From CAYMDD01 sp964409675 (GTDB lineage Bacteria > Pseudomonadota > Alphaproteobacteria > Rickettsiales > SXRF01): 31,544 nt of DNA. Under the pieces are notes generated by a model, which saw nothing but the letters and a program-made list of their open reading frames with translations, searched no databases and was not told the DNA's origin. Positions 1 through 8,487 of this stretch are shown here, piece after piece; within the stretch, counting starts at the first letter, position 1, and each line of letters opens with the position of its first letter. The translations under genes and the position numbers were made by a program. The stretch covers positions 1 through 31,544 of the forward strand of contig CAYPEF010000013.1 of the NCBI GenBank assembly GCA_964409675.1. Direction: 5' to 3'.

Positions 1-119
1 CCCTTCACCCCGCCCTTGTACGACTCCCACCAGGCCTGATGGTAATACGGCCCCTCATCGGTCGGCGAGCGGCCTTCCAGCGCGAGTTTTTCGAGGTGGT
101 GTTTTTCTTCCGTGTCCAT
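1..119 (-). CDS. Unknown protein, N-terminal 39 residues only (partial)
   Basis: An open frame starts at an ATG (119 down to 117) and runs off the window edge. The visible residues begin MDTEEKHHLEKLALEGRSP and continue with an aromatic-rich stretch (YYHQAWWESY). I do not recognise the family. A weak AGG lies a few bases upstream of the ATG. It is divergent from mce, and about 116 bp separate the two starts. The reading rests only on an open frame with sensible composition next to a divergent promoter region, so it could be spurious. Confidence 0.45.
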   Translation of the reverse strand, partial: MDTEEKHHLEKLALEGRSPTDEGPYYHQAWWESYKGGVK

Positions 120-143
120 GCGGCCTTATGCAATCATCTTCTA

Positions 144-172
144 TTGTGAGTGGGCGGTATTTCCCCTATAAA
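144..172 (+). promoter_or_regulatory. Predicted sigma-70-type promoter for mce-DUF1467-proS
   Basis: TTGTGA at 144-149 is followed by a 17-base spacer and TATAAA at 167-172. That is 4/6 and 5/6 matches to the consensus boxes at ideal spacing. It implies a leader of roughly 57 nt before the mce start. Predicted from sequence only. Confidence 0.45.
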
Positions 173-235
173 ATCATTCTACTTAAGGGGCTGTTTTTTC
201 GACAGTGAAGATTTGATGACAATCAGGGGGTAGGA

Positions 236-640
236 ATGATCGGACGGCTGAACCATGTGGCTATTGTTGTGCCGGATTTGCAAGCTGCAACAAACACTTA
301 CCGGGACACGCTGGGGGCTTCCGTCTCGGCCCCGCTGGACCTGCCGGAGCACGGGGTGACCACCGTGTTCGTGGAACTGCCCAATACCAAGATCGAACTG
401 CTGCACCCGCTGGGGGAGAATTCCCCCATTGCCGGGTTCCTCGCCAAGAACGCATCCGGCGGCATCCACCATGTCTGTTACGAGGTGGACGATATCTATG
501 CCGCACGCGACCGGCTGGTGAAGCAGGGCGCCCGGGTGCTGGGCGACGGCGAGCCGAAAAATGGGGCGCATAACAAGCCGGTGCTGTTCCTGCATCCCAA
601 GGATTTCTGCGGCACGCTGGTGGAGCTAGAGCAGGCGTGA
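236..640 (+). CDS. mce: Methylmalonyl-CoA epimerase
   Basis: 134 aa, the usual length of this vicinal-oxygen-chelate (VOC) family enzyme. It interconverts (2S)- and (2R)-methylmalonyl-CoA in the cytosol, between propionyl-CoA carboxylase and methylmalonyl-CoA mutase. Two beta-alpha-beta-beta-beta modules are visible: LNHVAIVVPDL at 5-15 and GGIHHVCYEVDD at 75-86. Likely metal ligands are H7, H79 and E130, with a further acidic or Gln ligand in the first module. The start is supported by the purine-rich GGGGGTAGGA just before the ATG. Its stop overlaps the next start (GTGA), so the downstream DUF1467 gene is probably translationally coupled. The mce-DUF1467-proS order is common in alphaproteobacteria. 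The mutase and its chaperone MeaB are elsewhere in this window. Confidence 0.93.
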   Translation: MIGRLNHVAIVVPDLQAATNTYRDTLGASVSAPLDLPEHGVTTVFVELPNTKIELLHPLGENSPIAGFLAKNASGGIHHVCYEVDDIYAARDRLVKQGARVLGDGEPKNGAHNKPVLFLHPKDFCGTLVELEQA

Positions 641-882
641 GCTGGAAATTCGCGATTTTTACCTATCTGGTGGTGTGGTGGATCAGCTTGTTCGCCCTGC
701 TGCCGCTATGGGTGAAACCGCAGGAAAATCCCGCCGCCGACCAGTATGCCGCTGCGCCGGAGCAGACGCACCTGAAGCGGAAACTGCTGATTAATACCGG
801 CGTAAGCGCGGTGATTACGCTGCTGATCCATCTGCTGCTGCTCAGCGGCTGGGTGCCGCTTCGCAATGTCATTCAGCTCTGA
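637..882 (+). CDS. DUF1467 family small membrane protein
   Basis: 81 aa starting at GTG (637) and overlapping the mce stop by 4 bases. Two hydrophobic segments are clear, at about residues 5-24 and 58-76. They flank a polar loop containing WVKPQ and a basic LKRKLL stretch just before the second helix. This is the pattern of the alphaproteobacterial DUF1467 family, which is regularly found between mce and proS. It is an inner-membrane protein of unknown function, and the family link rests on topology, motif and gene order. A palindromic repeat begins only six bases after its stop. Confidence 0.8.
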   Translation: MSWKFAIFTYLVVWWISLFALLPLWVKPQENPAADQYAAAPEQTHLKRKLLINTGVSAVITLLIHLLLLSGWVPLRNVIQL

Positions 883-887
883 AGCCG

Positions 888-974
888 GTTGTGCCGGCGC
901 AGGCTGGCATCCATAAGGCTTGAGAATTGAAGAAGATGGCCGTATGAGTGGATGCCAGCGCTTGCTGGCATGAC
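888..974. repeat. Palindromic repeat element (two inverted hairpins)
   Basis: A GC-rich imperfect hairpin at about 889-909 and a perfect one at 952-971 (ATGCCAGC, loop GCTT, GCTGGCAT) face each other across about 40 bp. The arms are mutually complementary over about 27 bases with mismatches; CTGGCATCCA pairs with TGGATGCCAG. The element fills the DUF1467-proS spacer and ends 13 bases before the proS start. Its layout (hairpin, loop, inverted hairpin) matches the larger elements in ntrB and mfd, but its sequence is a different class. Confidence 0.75.
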
Positions 975-987
975 AAAAAGGAATCTT

Positions 988-2277
988 ATGCATCTCTCCC
1001 GTTATTTTCTTCCCCTGATCAAGGAAAACCCCTCCGAGGCGCAGGTAGTCTCTCACCGGCTCATGCTGCGGGCGGGGATGGTCCGCCAGCTTTCCGCCGG
1101 CATTTATAACTGGCTGCCGCTGGGCTTTGCGGTGCTTGGGCAGGTGGCGCGCATCGTGCGCGAGGAGATGAACGCGTCGGGCGGGCTGGAATTGCTGATG
1201 CCCACCATTCAGCCGGCTGACTTGTGGCAGGAATCGGGCCGGTATGATGCTTATGGCAAGGAAATGCTACGCATCCGCGACCGCGCCGAGCGCGATATGC
1301 TGTTTGGCCCGACCAATGAGGAAGTGATCACCGATATCTTCCGCCATAATGTCAAAAGCTACAAGCATCTGCCGAAGAACCTCTACCATATCCAATGGAA
1401 ATTCCGTGATGAAATCCGCCCCCGCTTCGGCGTGATGCGCGGGCGCGAATTTTTGATGAAGGATGCCTATTCCTTCGACCTTGATTATGCCGGCGCGCTG
1501 AAAAGCTATGAATTGATGTATGATACCTACCACCGCATTTTCTCGCGCTTGGGACTCACCGCCATTGCAGTGCGTGCCGAAACCGGTGCGATCGGCGGCG
1601 ATCTGAGCCATGAATTCCATGTGATTGCCGATACCGGCGAAAGCGCATTGTATTACGATGCGACCTTCGATGATATCCGCAGCGGCAAATTAAGCATCTC
1701 CTCCGCCGAAATGCGTGCGCTGTATGCCGCTGCCGACGATCAGCACAAGCCGGAAACCTGCCCGATTCCAAAGGAAAACTTACGGGAAGCGCGTGGCATC
1801 GAAGTGGGGCATATTTTCTATTTGAGCAAGAAATATTCCGAAAAGCTCGGCGCCAGCGTCACCGGTCCGGACGGCGAGCCGGTCACGGTGGAAATGGGGT
1901 GCTACGGTATTGGCGTGTCGCGGCTGGTGGGGGCGATTATCGAAGCAAGCCATGACGAAGCGGGCATCATCTGGCCGGAATCGGTAGCGCCGTTCCGGGT
2001 TGGGCTGATTAACCTGCGTGTGGGCGATGCAAAATGCGATAAGCTCTGCAATGAATTATATGAAACGCTCAACAAGCATTGCACCAAGGTGCTCTATGAC
2101 GATACCGATGAGCGCGCCGGGGTAAAGTTTGCCGGCATGGACCTGATCGGCCTGCCGTGGCAACTGGTGGTCGGACCCAAGGGCGCGGAAAAAGGCATGG
2201 TGGAGCTGAAGCAACGCAAAACCGGGGAGAAGCAGGAGTTGTCGGTGGAAGCGGCGCTGGGGAAATTGCTGGTATAG
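988..2277 (+). CDS. proS: Prolyl-tRNA synthetase (short, alphaproteobacterial type)
   Basis: 429 aa class II aminoacyl-tRNA synthetase that charges tRNA-Pro with proline. Motif 1 lies near the N-terminus (RLMLRAGMVRQLSAGIYNWLP). Motif 2 reads FRDEIRPRFGVMRGREF, followed by LMKDAYSFD. Motif 3 is GCYGIGVSRL, followed by an anticodon-binding C-terminal domain. There is no editing insertion domain, and the length (about 430 rather than about 570) fits the short alphaproteobacterial form. I choose ATG 988 because AAGGA sits at the correct distance and the protein then begins MHLSRYFLPL. The in-frame ATG at 952 lies inside the repeat palindrome and would add 12 unrelated residues. Probably third gene of the mce operon. 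Confidence 0.95.
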   Translation: MHLSRYFLPLIKENPSEAQVVSHRLMLRAGMVRQLSAGIYNWLPLGFAVLGQVARIVREEMNASGGLELLMPTIQPADLWQESGRYDAYGKEMLRIRDRAERDMLFGPTNEEVITDIFRHNVKSYKHLPKNLYHIQWKFRDEIRPRFGVMRGREFLMKDAYSFDLDYAGALKSYELMYDTYHRIFSRLGLTAIAVRAETGAIGGDLSHEFHVIADTGESALYYDATFDDIRSGKLSISSAEMRALYAAADDQHKPETCPIPKENLREARGIEVGHIFYLSKKYSEKLGASVTGPDGEPVTVEMGCYGIGVSRLVGAIIEASHDEAGIIWPESVAPFRVGLINLRVGDAKCDKLCNELYETLNKHCTKVLYDDTDERAGVKFAGMDLIGLPWQLVVGPKGAEKGMVELKQRKTGEKQELSVEAALGKLLV

Positions 2278-2392
2278 CCCTGCTTCCTCTTTTGCATTAA
2301 AGCAGAGGGGGAATCTCAATAAACCCATTGGCAAAGCGTAGGCGATAGTGTGTAATTGCGCGAAACCCGCTTGATCCCTGAAGGAAGCCCGC

Positions 2393-3736
2393 ATGGAATC
2401 CATTCTTATCGCTGTTCTTACCTTTATCGCCGGTGCGGCGCTGGCGGTGATGTTTGCGCCTAAGCGCGGCGTTTCTTCCAAGGAGCTGGAAAAGGTGAAA
2501 CAGGATAACGCGGCGCTGACGGCGCGCTGTGAATTGCTGGAAGAGTATCATTTCGCCGCCAAAGAACAGCTGGATGCCACGCGCAAGGAATTGCTGGATT
2601 CGCACGGCAGGCTGAACGCGCTGGAGGCGGAGAAGAAGGCGCTGGAGAACAGCAAGGCCGATCTGCTTTCCATGCAGGAGCAGATGAAGCTGCAATTTGA
2701 AAGTCTGGCTTCAAAAGTGATCGAGAAAAACAGCGCGGCGTTTAATGAGCAGTCGCAAAAAAGTCTCGGCGATGTGCTGAATCCGCTAAAGGAGCGCTTA
2801 AACGCATTCAAGGAGCAGGTGGAAACCTCCTTCGGCAAGCAGCGCGACGAGCAGATTACGCTGAAAACCCAAATCGAAAATATCATGCAGATGAGCGGCA
2901 AGCTCTCGGCGCAGACGGAGAATCTTACAAAGGCGCTCAAAGGCGACGTGAAGGCGCAGGGCAATTGGGGCGAGGTGATTTTGGAGCGTATTCTGGAGGA
3001 AGCGCAACTACAGAAAGGCCGGGATTATATCCTGCAGGGCGAAGGCTTGGGGCTAAAATACGCCGAGGATGGCAGCGCGCAGAAGCCGGACGTGATCGTC
3101 AATCTGCCGGACGGCAAGCACCTGATCATCGATTCCAAAGTATCGCTGAAGCATTATGAACTCTACTGCTCGGTTACGGATGAGGACCCGTTGAAGGACG
3201 GGTATTTCAAGCAATACCTTGCTTCCGTGCGCGCGCATGTAAAGGGGCTGGCCGAACGGCGCTACCATGACAACGAGAAAATGCGCACTCCGGATTTCGT
3301 GCTGCTGTTCATGCCAATTGAAGGCGCGTATTCGCTTGCCGTGCAGAAAGACGCGGAATTGCATAGCTACGCCTGGAACATGAAAGTGGCTATCGTCTGC
3401 CCGACCACCCTGTTCGTAACCATGCAGACGGTGCATTCGCTGTGGAAGCTGGAAAACGGCAACCGCAATGTGGAGGAAATTTTAAAGCGCGGCGGCGAGC
3501 TGCATGATAAGTTCGCGCTGTTCATCGACAGCTTGCAGGATGTCGGCACGCAGATCGACAAAGCCCGCCATTCCTATGACCAGGCGCTTGGCCGCCTAAG
3601 CACCGGCAAAGGCAGCGTTACCAGCCAGGTGGCGATGCTTAAAAAACTTGGCGCGAAAGCCAGCAAAACGCTGCCGCGCGAGCTGGTGGAGGAAGGTGAG
3701 GAAGCAACCGCGGAAATCCTGACGATTGCGTCGTAA
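2393..3736 (+). CDS. rmuC: DNA recombination protein RmuC
   Basis: 447 aa. An N-terminal membrane anchor (residues 1-23) is followed by a long coiled coil (about 28-110, Lys/Glu/Leu rich). The RmuC nuclease-like core follows from about 190 to 390, including GNWGEVILERILEE, PDVIVNLPDGKHLIIDSKVSL and YEL. RmuC proteins limit recombination at inverted repeats in E. coli and contain a PD-(D/E)XK-like fold; the D-SK residues of IIDSK are present here. ATG 2393 is supported by AAGGA eight bases upstream. The 115-bp spacer after proS holds only a weak possible hairpin (2278-2311), so read-through from proS is possible. Confidence 0.92.
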   Translation: MESILIAVLTFIAGAALAVMFAPKRGVSSKELEKVKQDNAALTARCELLEEYHFAAKEQLDATRKELLDSHGRLNALEAEKKALENSKADLLSMQEQMKLQFESLASKVIEKNSAAFNEQSQKSLGDVLNPLKERLNAFKEQVETSFGKQRDEQITLKTQIENIMQMSGKLSAQTENLTKALKGDVKAQGNWGEVILERILEEAQLQKGRDYILQGEGLGLKYAEDGSAQKPDVIVNLPDGKHLIIDSKVSLKHYELYCSVTDEDPLKDGYFKQYLASVRAHVKGLAERRYHDNEKMRTPDFVLLFMPIEGAYSLAVQKDAELHSYAWNMKVAIVCPTTLFVTMQTVHSLWKLENGNRNVEEILKRGGELHDKFALFIDSLQDVGTQIDKARHSYDQALGRLSTGKGSVTSQVAMLKKLGAKASKTLPRELVEEGEEATAEILTIAS

Positions 3737-3782
3737 TCACTATTATGAACACTATTTCAATTATCATTTTCACCGCTATCAT

Positions 3783-3808
3783 GTCATCCCCGCCTGCGCG
3801 GGGATGAC
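3783..3808. repeat. 26-bp perfect palindrome
   Basis: GTCATCCCCGC, loop CTGC, GCGGGGATGAC: an 11-bp perfect stem in the rmuC-glmU spacer. It is followed by A residues on the + strand, not T residues, so it does not look like a terminator for rmuC. GTCAT-ended GC-rich hairpins of this type are widespread dispersed repeats in proteobacteria. A related half-copy lies near 16258-16283. Confidence 0.7.
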
Positions 3809-3836
3809 AAAAAAATATGCATAGAATAAGGGCACT

Positions 3837-5210
3837 ATGAAGAAGAAGCAGAATACCACCCCCGTCGCCTGCGTGGTGCTGGCTGCCGGGAAAGGCACGC
3901 GGATGAAATCAAGCATGCCGAAAGTCATGCACCGGCTGACCGGCAAGCCGCTGATCGCGCATGTCAGCGGCAGCCTCAAGGCGCTGAACCCGGCAATACT
4001 GGTGACGGTGATCGCCCCCGGCATGGATAGCGTGGAACAGGCGGTGCGCGCGGAATATGCGCAGGCAAAATTTGCCGTACAGGAACAGCAGAACGGCACC
4101 GGCCATGCCGTGCGCATGGCGCAAGCAGCGCTGGAGGGATTTGAAGGCAATGTATTGATTGCCTACGGCGATACGCCGCTGGTGAAAACGGAGACATTCG
4201 CCCGCCTGCTTGCCGTGCTGGAGGAATACCCCAAATGCTCATTGGCGACGCTTGGCATGCGCATGGACGATCCCACCGGCTATGGGCGGCTGGTGGTGAA
4301 CGAGCAGGGGCAGCTGGAGCGCATCGTGGAATGCAAGGACGCCAACCCGTGGGAGAAGGCGATCAAGCTGTGCAATTCCGGGGTGATGGCGGTGCGCGGG
4401 CCAGTGCTGTTCAATTTGCTGCGCCAGATTCAGAACCGCAATGTCAGCGGCGAATATTATTTAACCGACAGCGTCGGCATCGCGCGCGAGCAGGGGCTGG
4501 AATGCCGCGCTGTGGAAGCGTTGGATGCGCAGGAGTTGCAGGGCATCAATTCGCGTGCCCAACTGGCGGAAGCCGAGCAGTTCATGCAAAACCGCCTGCG
4601 CCGCGCCGCCATGGATAGCGGGGTGACGCTGATCGACCCGGCGAGCGTATTCTTTTCCATCGACACCCAGATCGGGCAGGATACGGTGGTGCATCCGTTC
4701 GTCAATTTCGGCCCCGGCGTGCGCATTGGCTCGAACGTGGAAATCCGCTCTTTCTCGCATCTGGAAGAAGCAAGCGTGGCTGATCATGCCACCATAGGCC
4801 CGTATGCGCGCCTGCGGCCCGGTGCGGTGCTGGAGGAGGGGGCGCATATCGGCAATTTTGTCGAGATCAAGAAATCCACCATCGCCAAGGGCGCGAAAGT
4901 CAATCACCTGACCTATATTGGTGATGCGGAAGTGGGCGAAGGCGCGAATGTGGGAGCCGGCACTATCACCTGCAACTACGATGGTTACGCGAAGCATAAA
5001 ACCGTGATCGGCGCCGGTGCATTTATCGGCTCCAATACGTCACTGGTAGCGCCGGTGAAGATCGGCGAAGGCGCAATTACAGGGGCTGGCAGCGTGATTA
5101 CGCAGGATGTTCCTGCACACGCGCTGGCGGTGGAGCGCTCCGACCAGAGCATCCGTGAGGGTGCCGCGCAGCGCATCCGCGAGATTCGCGGGAAGAAAAA
5201 ATCCTTATGA
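3837..5210 (+). CDS. glmU: Bifunctional N-acetylglucosamine-1-phosphate uridyltransferase / glucosamine-1-phosphate acetyltransferase
   Basis: 457 aa, full length for GlmU, which makes UDP-GlcNAc for peptidoglycan and lipopolysaccharide. The N-terminal pyrophosphorylase shows LAAGKGTRMKSSMPKV (residues 15-30), QNGTGHAV, and YGDTPL. The C-terminal half is a left-handed beta-helix of hexapeptide repeats with NHLTYIGDAEVG. H357 there matches the catalytic acetyltransferase His position, and TITCNYDG follows. AAGGGCACT precedes the ATG. It lies downstream of rmuC on the same strand, about 100 bp away with a palindrome between. It converges on the CinA-type gene 36 bp downstream with no obvious terminator in between. 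Confidence 0.96.
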   Translation: MKKKQNTTPVACVVLAAGKGTRMKSSMPKVMHRLTGKPLIAHVSGSLKALNPAILVTVIAPGMDSVEQAVRAEYAQAKFAVQEQQNGTGHAVRMAQAALEGFEGNVLIAYGDTPLVKTETFARLLAVLEEYPKCSLATLGMRMDDPTGYGRLVVNEQGQLERIVECKDANPWEKAIKLCNSGVMAVRGPVLFNLLRQIQNRNVSGEYYLTDSVGIAREQGLECRAVEALDAQELQGINSRAQLAEAEQFMQNRLRRAAMDSGVTLIDPASVFFSIDTQIGQDTVVHPFVNFGPGVRIGSNVEIRSFSHLEEASVADHATIGPYARLRPGAVLEEGAHIGNFVEIKKSTIAKGAKVNHLTYIGDAEVGEGANVGAGTITCNYDGYAKHKTVIGAGAFIGSNTSLVAPVKIGEGAITGAGSVITQDVPAHALAVERSDQSIREGAAQRIREIRGKKKSL

Positions 5211-5246
5211 TTTTCTATGAACAAAGATAATTGAGTAAGTAAAAAA

Positions 5247-5735
5247 TCAGGGTACTCTACCTTCGATAATGCGTAATGCAAGCATGACTGCTTGCAAGCG
5301 AATGTCCTGACGATCACCCTTGAATATCTCCGAATAGACATTCGTTGCGCCGCCGCGCCAGCCGCTGGCGATCCATACCAGCCCTAACGGTTTTTCTGCG
5401 CTGCCGCCGCCCGGCCCGGCGACGCCGGTAACAGAGATAGATATGGTTGCATGTGAGTGAGCGATTGCGCCTTCGGCCATCGCCATTGCCACTTCGCGGC
5501 TGACCGCTCCATGCTGCTGAATCTGGTCGGCAGGAACTCCAAGCATATCGGTTTTTGCTTCGTTGGAGTAAGTAATAAAGCCACGCTCGAATACATCGGA
5601 TGAGCCGGGAATTTCTGTAAGCAGTGCAGCAATCAGACCGCCGGTGCAGGATTCAGCCGTAACAATTTTCAAGCGATGTGAGCGGCAGCGGGCCAGAATG
5701 CGCTTAGTGCGGGCGTAATGCTCATCACTGAACAT
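5247..5735 (-). CDS. pncC: CinA-family nicotinamide-nucleotide amidohydrolase (PncC type)
   Basis: 162 aa stand-alone CinA C-terminal domain, which deamidates nicotinamide mononucleotide in NAD salvage. Signature TAESCTGGL carries the likely nucleophile S29, followed by GFITYSNEAK (Y56, K61) and SVTGVAGPGGG. No N-terminal MoCF/COG1058 domain is present, as in E. coli PncC. The start lies one base after the pgpA stop, making it the third gene of an ispDF-pgpA-cinA operon. The gene symbol is by family analogy. Confidence 0.88.
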   Translation of the reverse strand: MFSDEHYARTKRILARCRSHRLKIVTAESCTGGLIAALLTEIPGSSDVFERGFITYSNEAKTDMLGVPADQIQQHGAVSREVAMAMAEGAIAHSHATISISVTGVAGPGGGSAEKPLGLVWIASGWRGGATNVYSEIFKGDRQDIRLQAVMLALRIIEGRVP

Positions 5736-5736
5736 C

Positions 5737-6273
5737 TCAGCCTCCCAGGACAGCGAATATATGGGTCAGCAGCTGCTGAGTGCCGGTGAGGTAGGCAATG
5801 ATCATGATTACCAGCATTACGAAAATAGGATAAAAGCCCGCCACCATGTCATCCGCCATCACGCCAAGGCCGCCCTTGATTTTCTCATCGGCTACGCTGA
5901 CCGGCCAGGGTTTGACAATATCGAACAGCCGGAACAGCAACAGCCCCACAAGGTAGGAATTAAACGTGGGAAACAGCACGCTCAGCAGCAGTGCCTGCCC
6001 GGCTACTTCGTCGATGACGATGGCGCCGGGATCGGGGTTTTCGCTGTAGCGCGCGAGGTAGCGGTTCGAGGCCCAGCAGCCGATAAAAAACATCAGCAGC
6101 GAAAAAGCCATGAGCCCGAAATTGCCAAGCGTAACATGAATCAGGAATGCAAACGGCAGCGCCCCGATTGAGCCGACCGTGCCGGGCATGATCGGTGACA
6201 GGCCGCAGCCGAACCACGTAGCCAGCATTAGCGCCGGATCTTTGCGAATATCCTGAAAGGTCGGTTTGCTCAT
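5737..6273 (-). CDS. pgpA: Phosphatidylglycerophosphatase A
   Basis: 178 aa integral membrane phosphatase that removes the phosphate from phosphatidylglycerol phosphate in phospholipid synthesis. Motifs include TWFGCGLSPIMPGTVGSIGA near residues 19-38 and IVIDEVAGQ around 86-94. Four hydrophobic segments are visible. The ATG at 6273 overlaps the ispDF stop as ATGA. The open frame extends about 90 codons further upstream, but that part is the shadow of the IspF coding sequence. The overlap and the family N-terminus fix this start. It is probably coupled to ispDF and to the next gene. Confidence 0.93.
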   Translation of the reverse strand: MSKPTFQDIRKDPALMLATWFGCGLSPIMPGTVGSIGALPFAFLIHVTLGNFGLMAFSLLMFFIGCWASNRYLARYSENPDPGAIVIDEVAGQALLLSVLFPTFNSYLVGLLLFRLFDIVKPWPVSVADEKIKGGLGVMADDMVAGFYPIFVMLVIMIIAYLTGTQQLLTHIFAVLGG

Positions 6274-7454
6274 AACTGTCTCGGCAGGACGATGCTGGCG
6301 GAGGCTTGTGCGGCAAGCCCCTCGGCGCGGCCAAGGAAACCCAGTTTTTCCGTGGTGCAGCCTTTGACGTTGACGCGTGTGGCGTCTATTTTCAATATAT
6401 TGGCGATGCGCTGCTGCATCTCCTGCCGGTAGGGGCCGATCTTGGGCGATTCGCCAATGATGGTGACATCCAGATTCACAATCTCGCCGCCGTGCTTTTT
6501 TAAAAGCTGGTAGGCATGGATCAGGAAGCGGCTGGAATCGGCGCCGGCCCATTGCGGATCGTCAGCGGTGAAATGCAGGCCGATATCGCCTTCGCCGATG
6601 GCACCTAAGATTGCATCCACCAGCGCATGCAGACCGACATCGGCGTCGGAATTGCCTTTCAGGCGGTAGGGATATGGAATGTGCACGCCGCAGAGCGCCA
6701 AGGTGCGCTTGCTGCCGGGTTTTTCCTCCTCATGCGGCGCGAAGGCGTGCACATCAAAGCCGGTGCCGACGCGGATTTCCGTCTCGGGCATAGGGACAAG
6801 GCGGGTCATGAGCTGTATATCGTCCTGGGTGGTGAGTTTGATATTGGCGCGTTCGCCGTCCACCAGTCCTATCGCAAGGCCGGCCCGCTCGGCAAGGGCG
6901 ATGTCGTCGGTGACTTGCGTGTCGCGGAAGCGCTGGTGCGCGGCGTATATATCGGCGAAGCGGAAGCCTTGCGGGGTTTGCGCGGCGAACAGGCCGCTGC
7001 GGTCCACGGTGGAATGGATGACATTTTCCTTCACTGCTTTCAGCGTATCCTGCACCGGCAGCACCGGCAGCGCGGCGGGATAATCCTCCAGCGCGTCCAG
7101 CACACGGTCGATCAGCGCGTGGCTGACCAGCGGACGGGCGGCGTCGTGAATGAGTACGAATTGGGGTTTGCGCGGGGCAATGCTTTTTAACCCACGCAGT
7201 ACCGATTCCTGCCGCGACTCGCCGCCGATGACGCAGGGAAATAAGGTCAGCCTGTCCGTGAGCTTGCGGTAGAGCGGGTGATGCGCGCGGGCGATGACGG
7301 CGCGCACGCCGTCGATACGCGGGTGCGACAAAAACGTTTCCAGCGTCCGGCGCAGCACCGGCCTATCCCCCAGCTGCAGATACGGCTTCGGCACATCGCT
7401 CCCCAGCCGCTCGGATTTCCCGGCGGCGACGATAAGTGCGATGGTGCGAAGCGG
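6270..7454 (-). CDS. ispDF: Bifunctional IspD/IspF (MEP isoprenoid pathway), 5' end in gap
   Basis: 394 residues are visible; the first few codons are lost in the N run. The N-terminal IspD part (CDP-ME synthesis) shows AAGKSERLG, then VPKPYLQL, DAARPLV and TPQGFRF. The C-terminal IspF part (MEcPP cyclase) begins near RVGTGFDVHAF, with the metal-binding D-x-H, and continues with GNSDADVGLHALVDAILGA and LGFLGRAEG. The fused enzyme is typical of alphaproteobacteria. It heads the operon ispDF-pgpA-cinA. Judged against IspD from other bacteria, only about 5-12 residues are missing. An apparent GTG start at 7394 lies inside the conserved IspD N-terminus and is not the real start. Confidence 0.95.
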   Translation of the reverse strand, partial: PLRTIALIVAAGKSERLGSDVPKPYLQLGDRPVLRRTLETFLSHPRIDGVRAVIARAHHPLYRKLTDRLTLFPCVIGGESRQESVLRGLKSIAPRKPQFVLIHDAARPLVSHALIDRVLDALEDYPAALPVLPVQDTLKAVKENVIHSTVDRSGLFAAQTPQGFRFADIYAAHQRFRDTQVTDDIALAERAGLAIGLVDGERANIKLTTQDDIQLMTRLVPMPETEIRVGTGFDVHAFAPHEEEKPGSKRTLALCGVHIPYPYRLKGNSDADVGLHALVDAILGAIGEGDIGLHFTADDPQWAGADSSRFLIHAYQLLKKHGGEIVNLDVTIIGESPKIGPYRQEMQQRIANILKIDATRVNVKGCTTEKLGFLGRAEGLAAQASASIVLPRQL

Positions 7455-7554
7455 NNNNNNNNNNNNNNNNNNNNNNNNNNNNNNNNNNNNNNNNNNNNNN
7501 NNNNNNNNNNNNNNNNNNNNNNNNNNNNNNNNNNNNNNNNNNNNNNNNNNNNNN
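7455..7554. other. Assembly gap (100 N)
   Basis: Exactly 100 N, the usual placeholder for a scaffold join of unknown length. It removes the 5' ends and the divergent promoter region of ispDF and the AEC permease, and true distance across it cannot be inferred. Confidence 0.99.
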
Positions 7555-8447
7555 TGATTCCGCTGTATTTAAGCATGGGGATGGGATTTGTGGCGGCGCG
7601 GGTGCTGAGCGTGCCGGGGGAGCCGGTGTCGAAGCTGATTTTTTACCTCATCGTGCCGATTGTGTTTTTCAACGGTGCGTTGCATGCGCCGCTTTCCTTA
7701 AGCGTGCTCAGCCTGCCGCTGGTGCCGTTTGCCATTAGTAGCCTGCTCTGCCTGCTCTTTTATTATTTCGGGCAGCATATGTTCCGCGATGCCACACGCA
7801 ATCTGCTGGCGCTCTCGGCGGGCAATGCCAATGTGGGGTATTTCGGCCTGCCGGTGGCGTATATGCTGTTCGATACCAAGGATGTCAGCCTCTACATGGT
7901 GCTGATGCTCGGCACTACACTGTATGAAAGCACGCTCGGCTATTACATCGCTGCGCGCGGGCAGTTCACGGCGGAAGAAGCGCTGCGCAAAGTGCTGCGC
8001 CTGCCGGTGATCTACGGCTTCTCCGCCGGGTTGCTACTGAATGCACTGAATGTGCATGTGCCGGTGTTTCTCGACGATTTCTTCTTCAACGTGCGCGGGT
8101 GCTACACGGTGCTCGGGATGATGATTATCGGCATCGGCTTGGCGCAGGTGAAGGAGTTTTCGCTCGATCTGAAATTCACCGCCTGCGCTTTCTTCGGAAA
8201 ATTCATCTGTTACCCGCTGCTGGCGCTGGCTTTCATCGCACTCGATAATAGCCTCCTGCACTGGTACAGCGCGCAGGCGCACGCGGCGCTAATGCTGCTT
8301 TCCATCGTGCCGATGGCGGCCAACGCGGTGGTGATCGCCACCCTGCTCAACGTGCAGCCCGCCAAGGCGGCGGTTGCCGTTTTTTTAAGCACGCTATTTG
8401 CGCTTTTCTATGTTCCTCTGATGGTTATGTGGATGATCCGGCAGTAG
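7555..8447 (+). CDS. AEC (auxin efflux carrier) family permease, 5' end in gap
   Basis: About 296 residues are visible, almost entirely hydrophobic with eight to ten predicted membrane helices. The first visible residues, IPLYLSMGMGFVAAR, match the first helix of AEC permeases, so only a few residues are missing; the codon spanning the gap edge is NTG and could even be the start. The helix-connecting SAGNANVGYFGLPVAY and the late SIVPMAANAVVIA are characteristic of the family. AEC proteins export or import organic anions such as malate. The substrate here cannot be told. It lies upstream of dusB on the same strand but ends 68 bp before it. Confidence 0.88.
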
Positions 8448-8473
8448 GAAATTGTGGATAAAATGGTTAAATT

Positions 8474-8487
8474 GCTTTATATAAAGC
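8474..8487. promoter_or_regulatory. Perfect 14-bp AT-rich palindrome upstream of dusB
   Basis: GCTTTATATAAAGC is perfectly self-complementary and lies about 30 bp before the dusB start, in the only AT-rich stretch of that spacer. It could be an operator or contain a -10 box (TATATA), but no well-spaced -35 is evident. Its regulatory role is inference. Confidence 0.35.

Noticed and set aside
3783..3808. Strong hairpin after rmuC as a terminator
   Set aside because: It is followed by A residues on the + strand, and on the minus strand the T-run precedes the hairpin. It fits a dispersed GTCAT palindrome better.
6274..6552. Upstream extension of pgpA to 6552
   Set aside because: This lies wholly within the conserved IspF coding sequence in another frame; the ATGA overlap at 6270-6273 gives the real start.
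7278..7554. AEC permease frame extending left through the N run
   Set aside because: The frame on the left side of the gap is antisense to IspD; continuity across N is an artefact.
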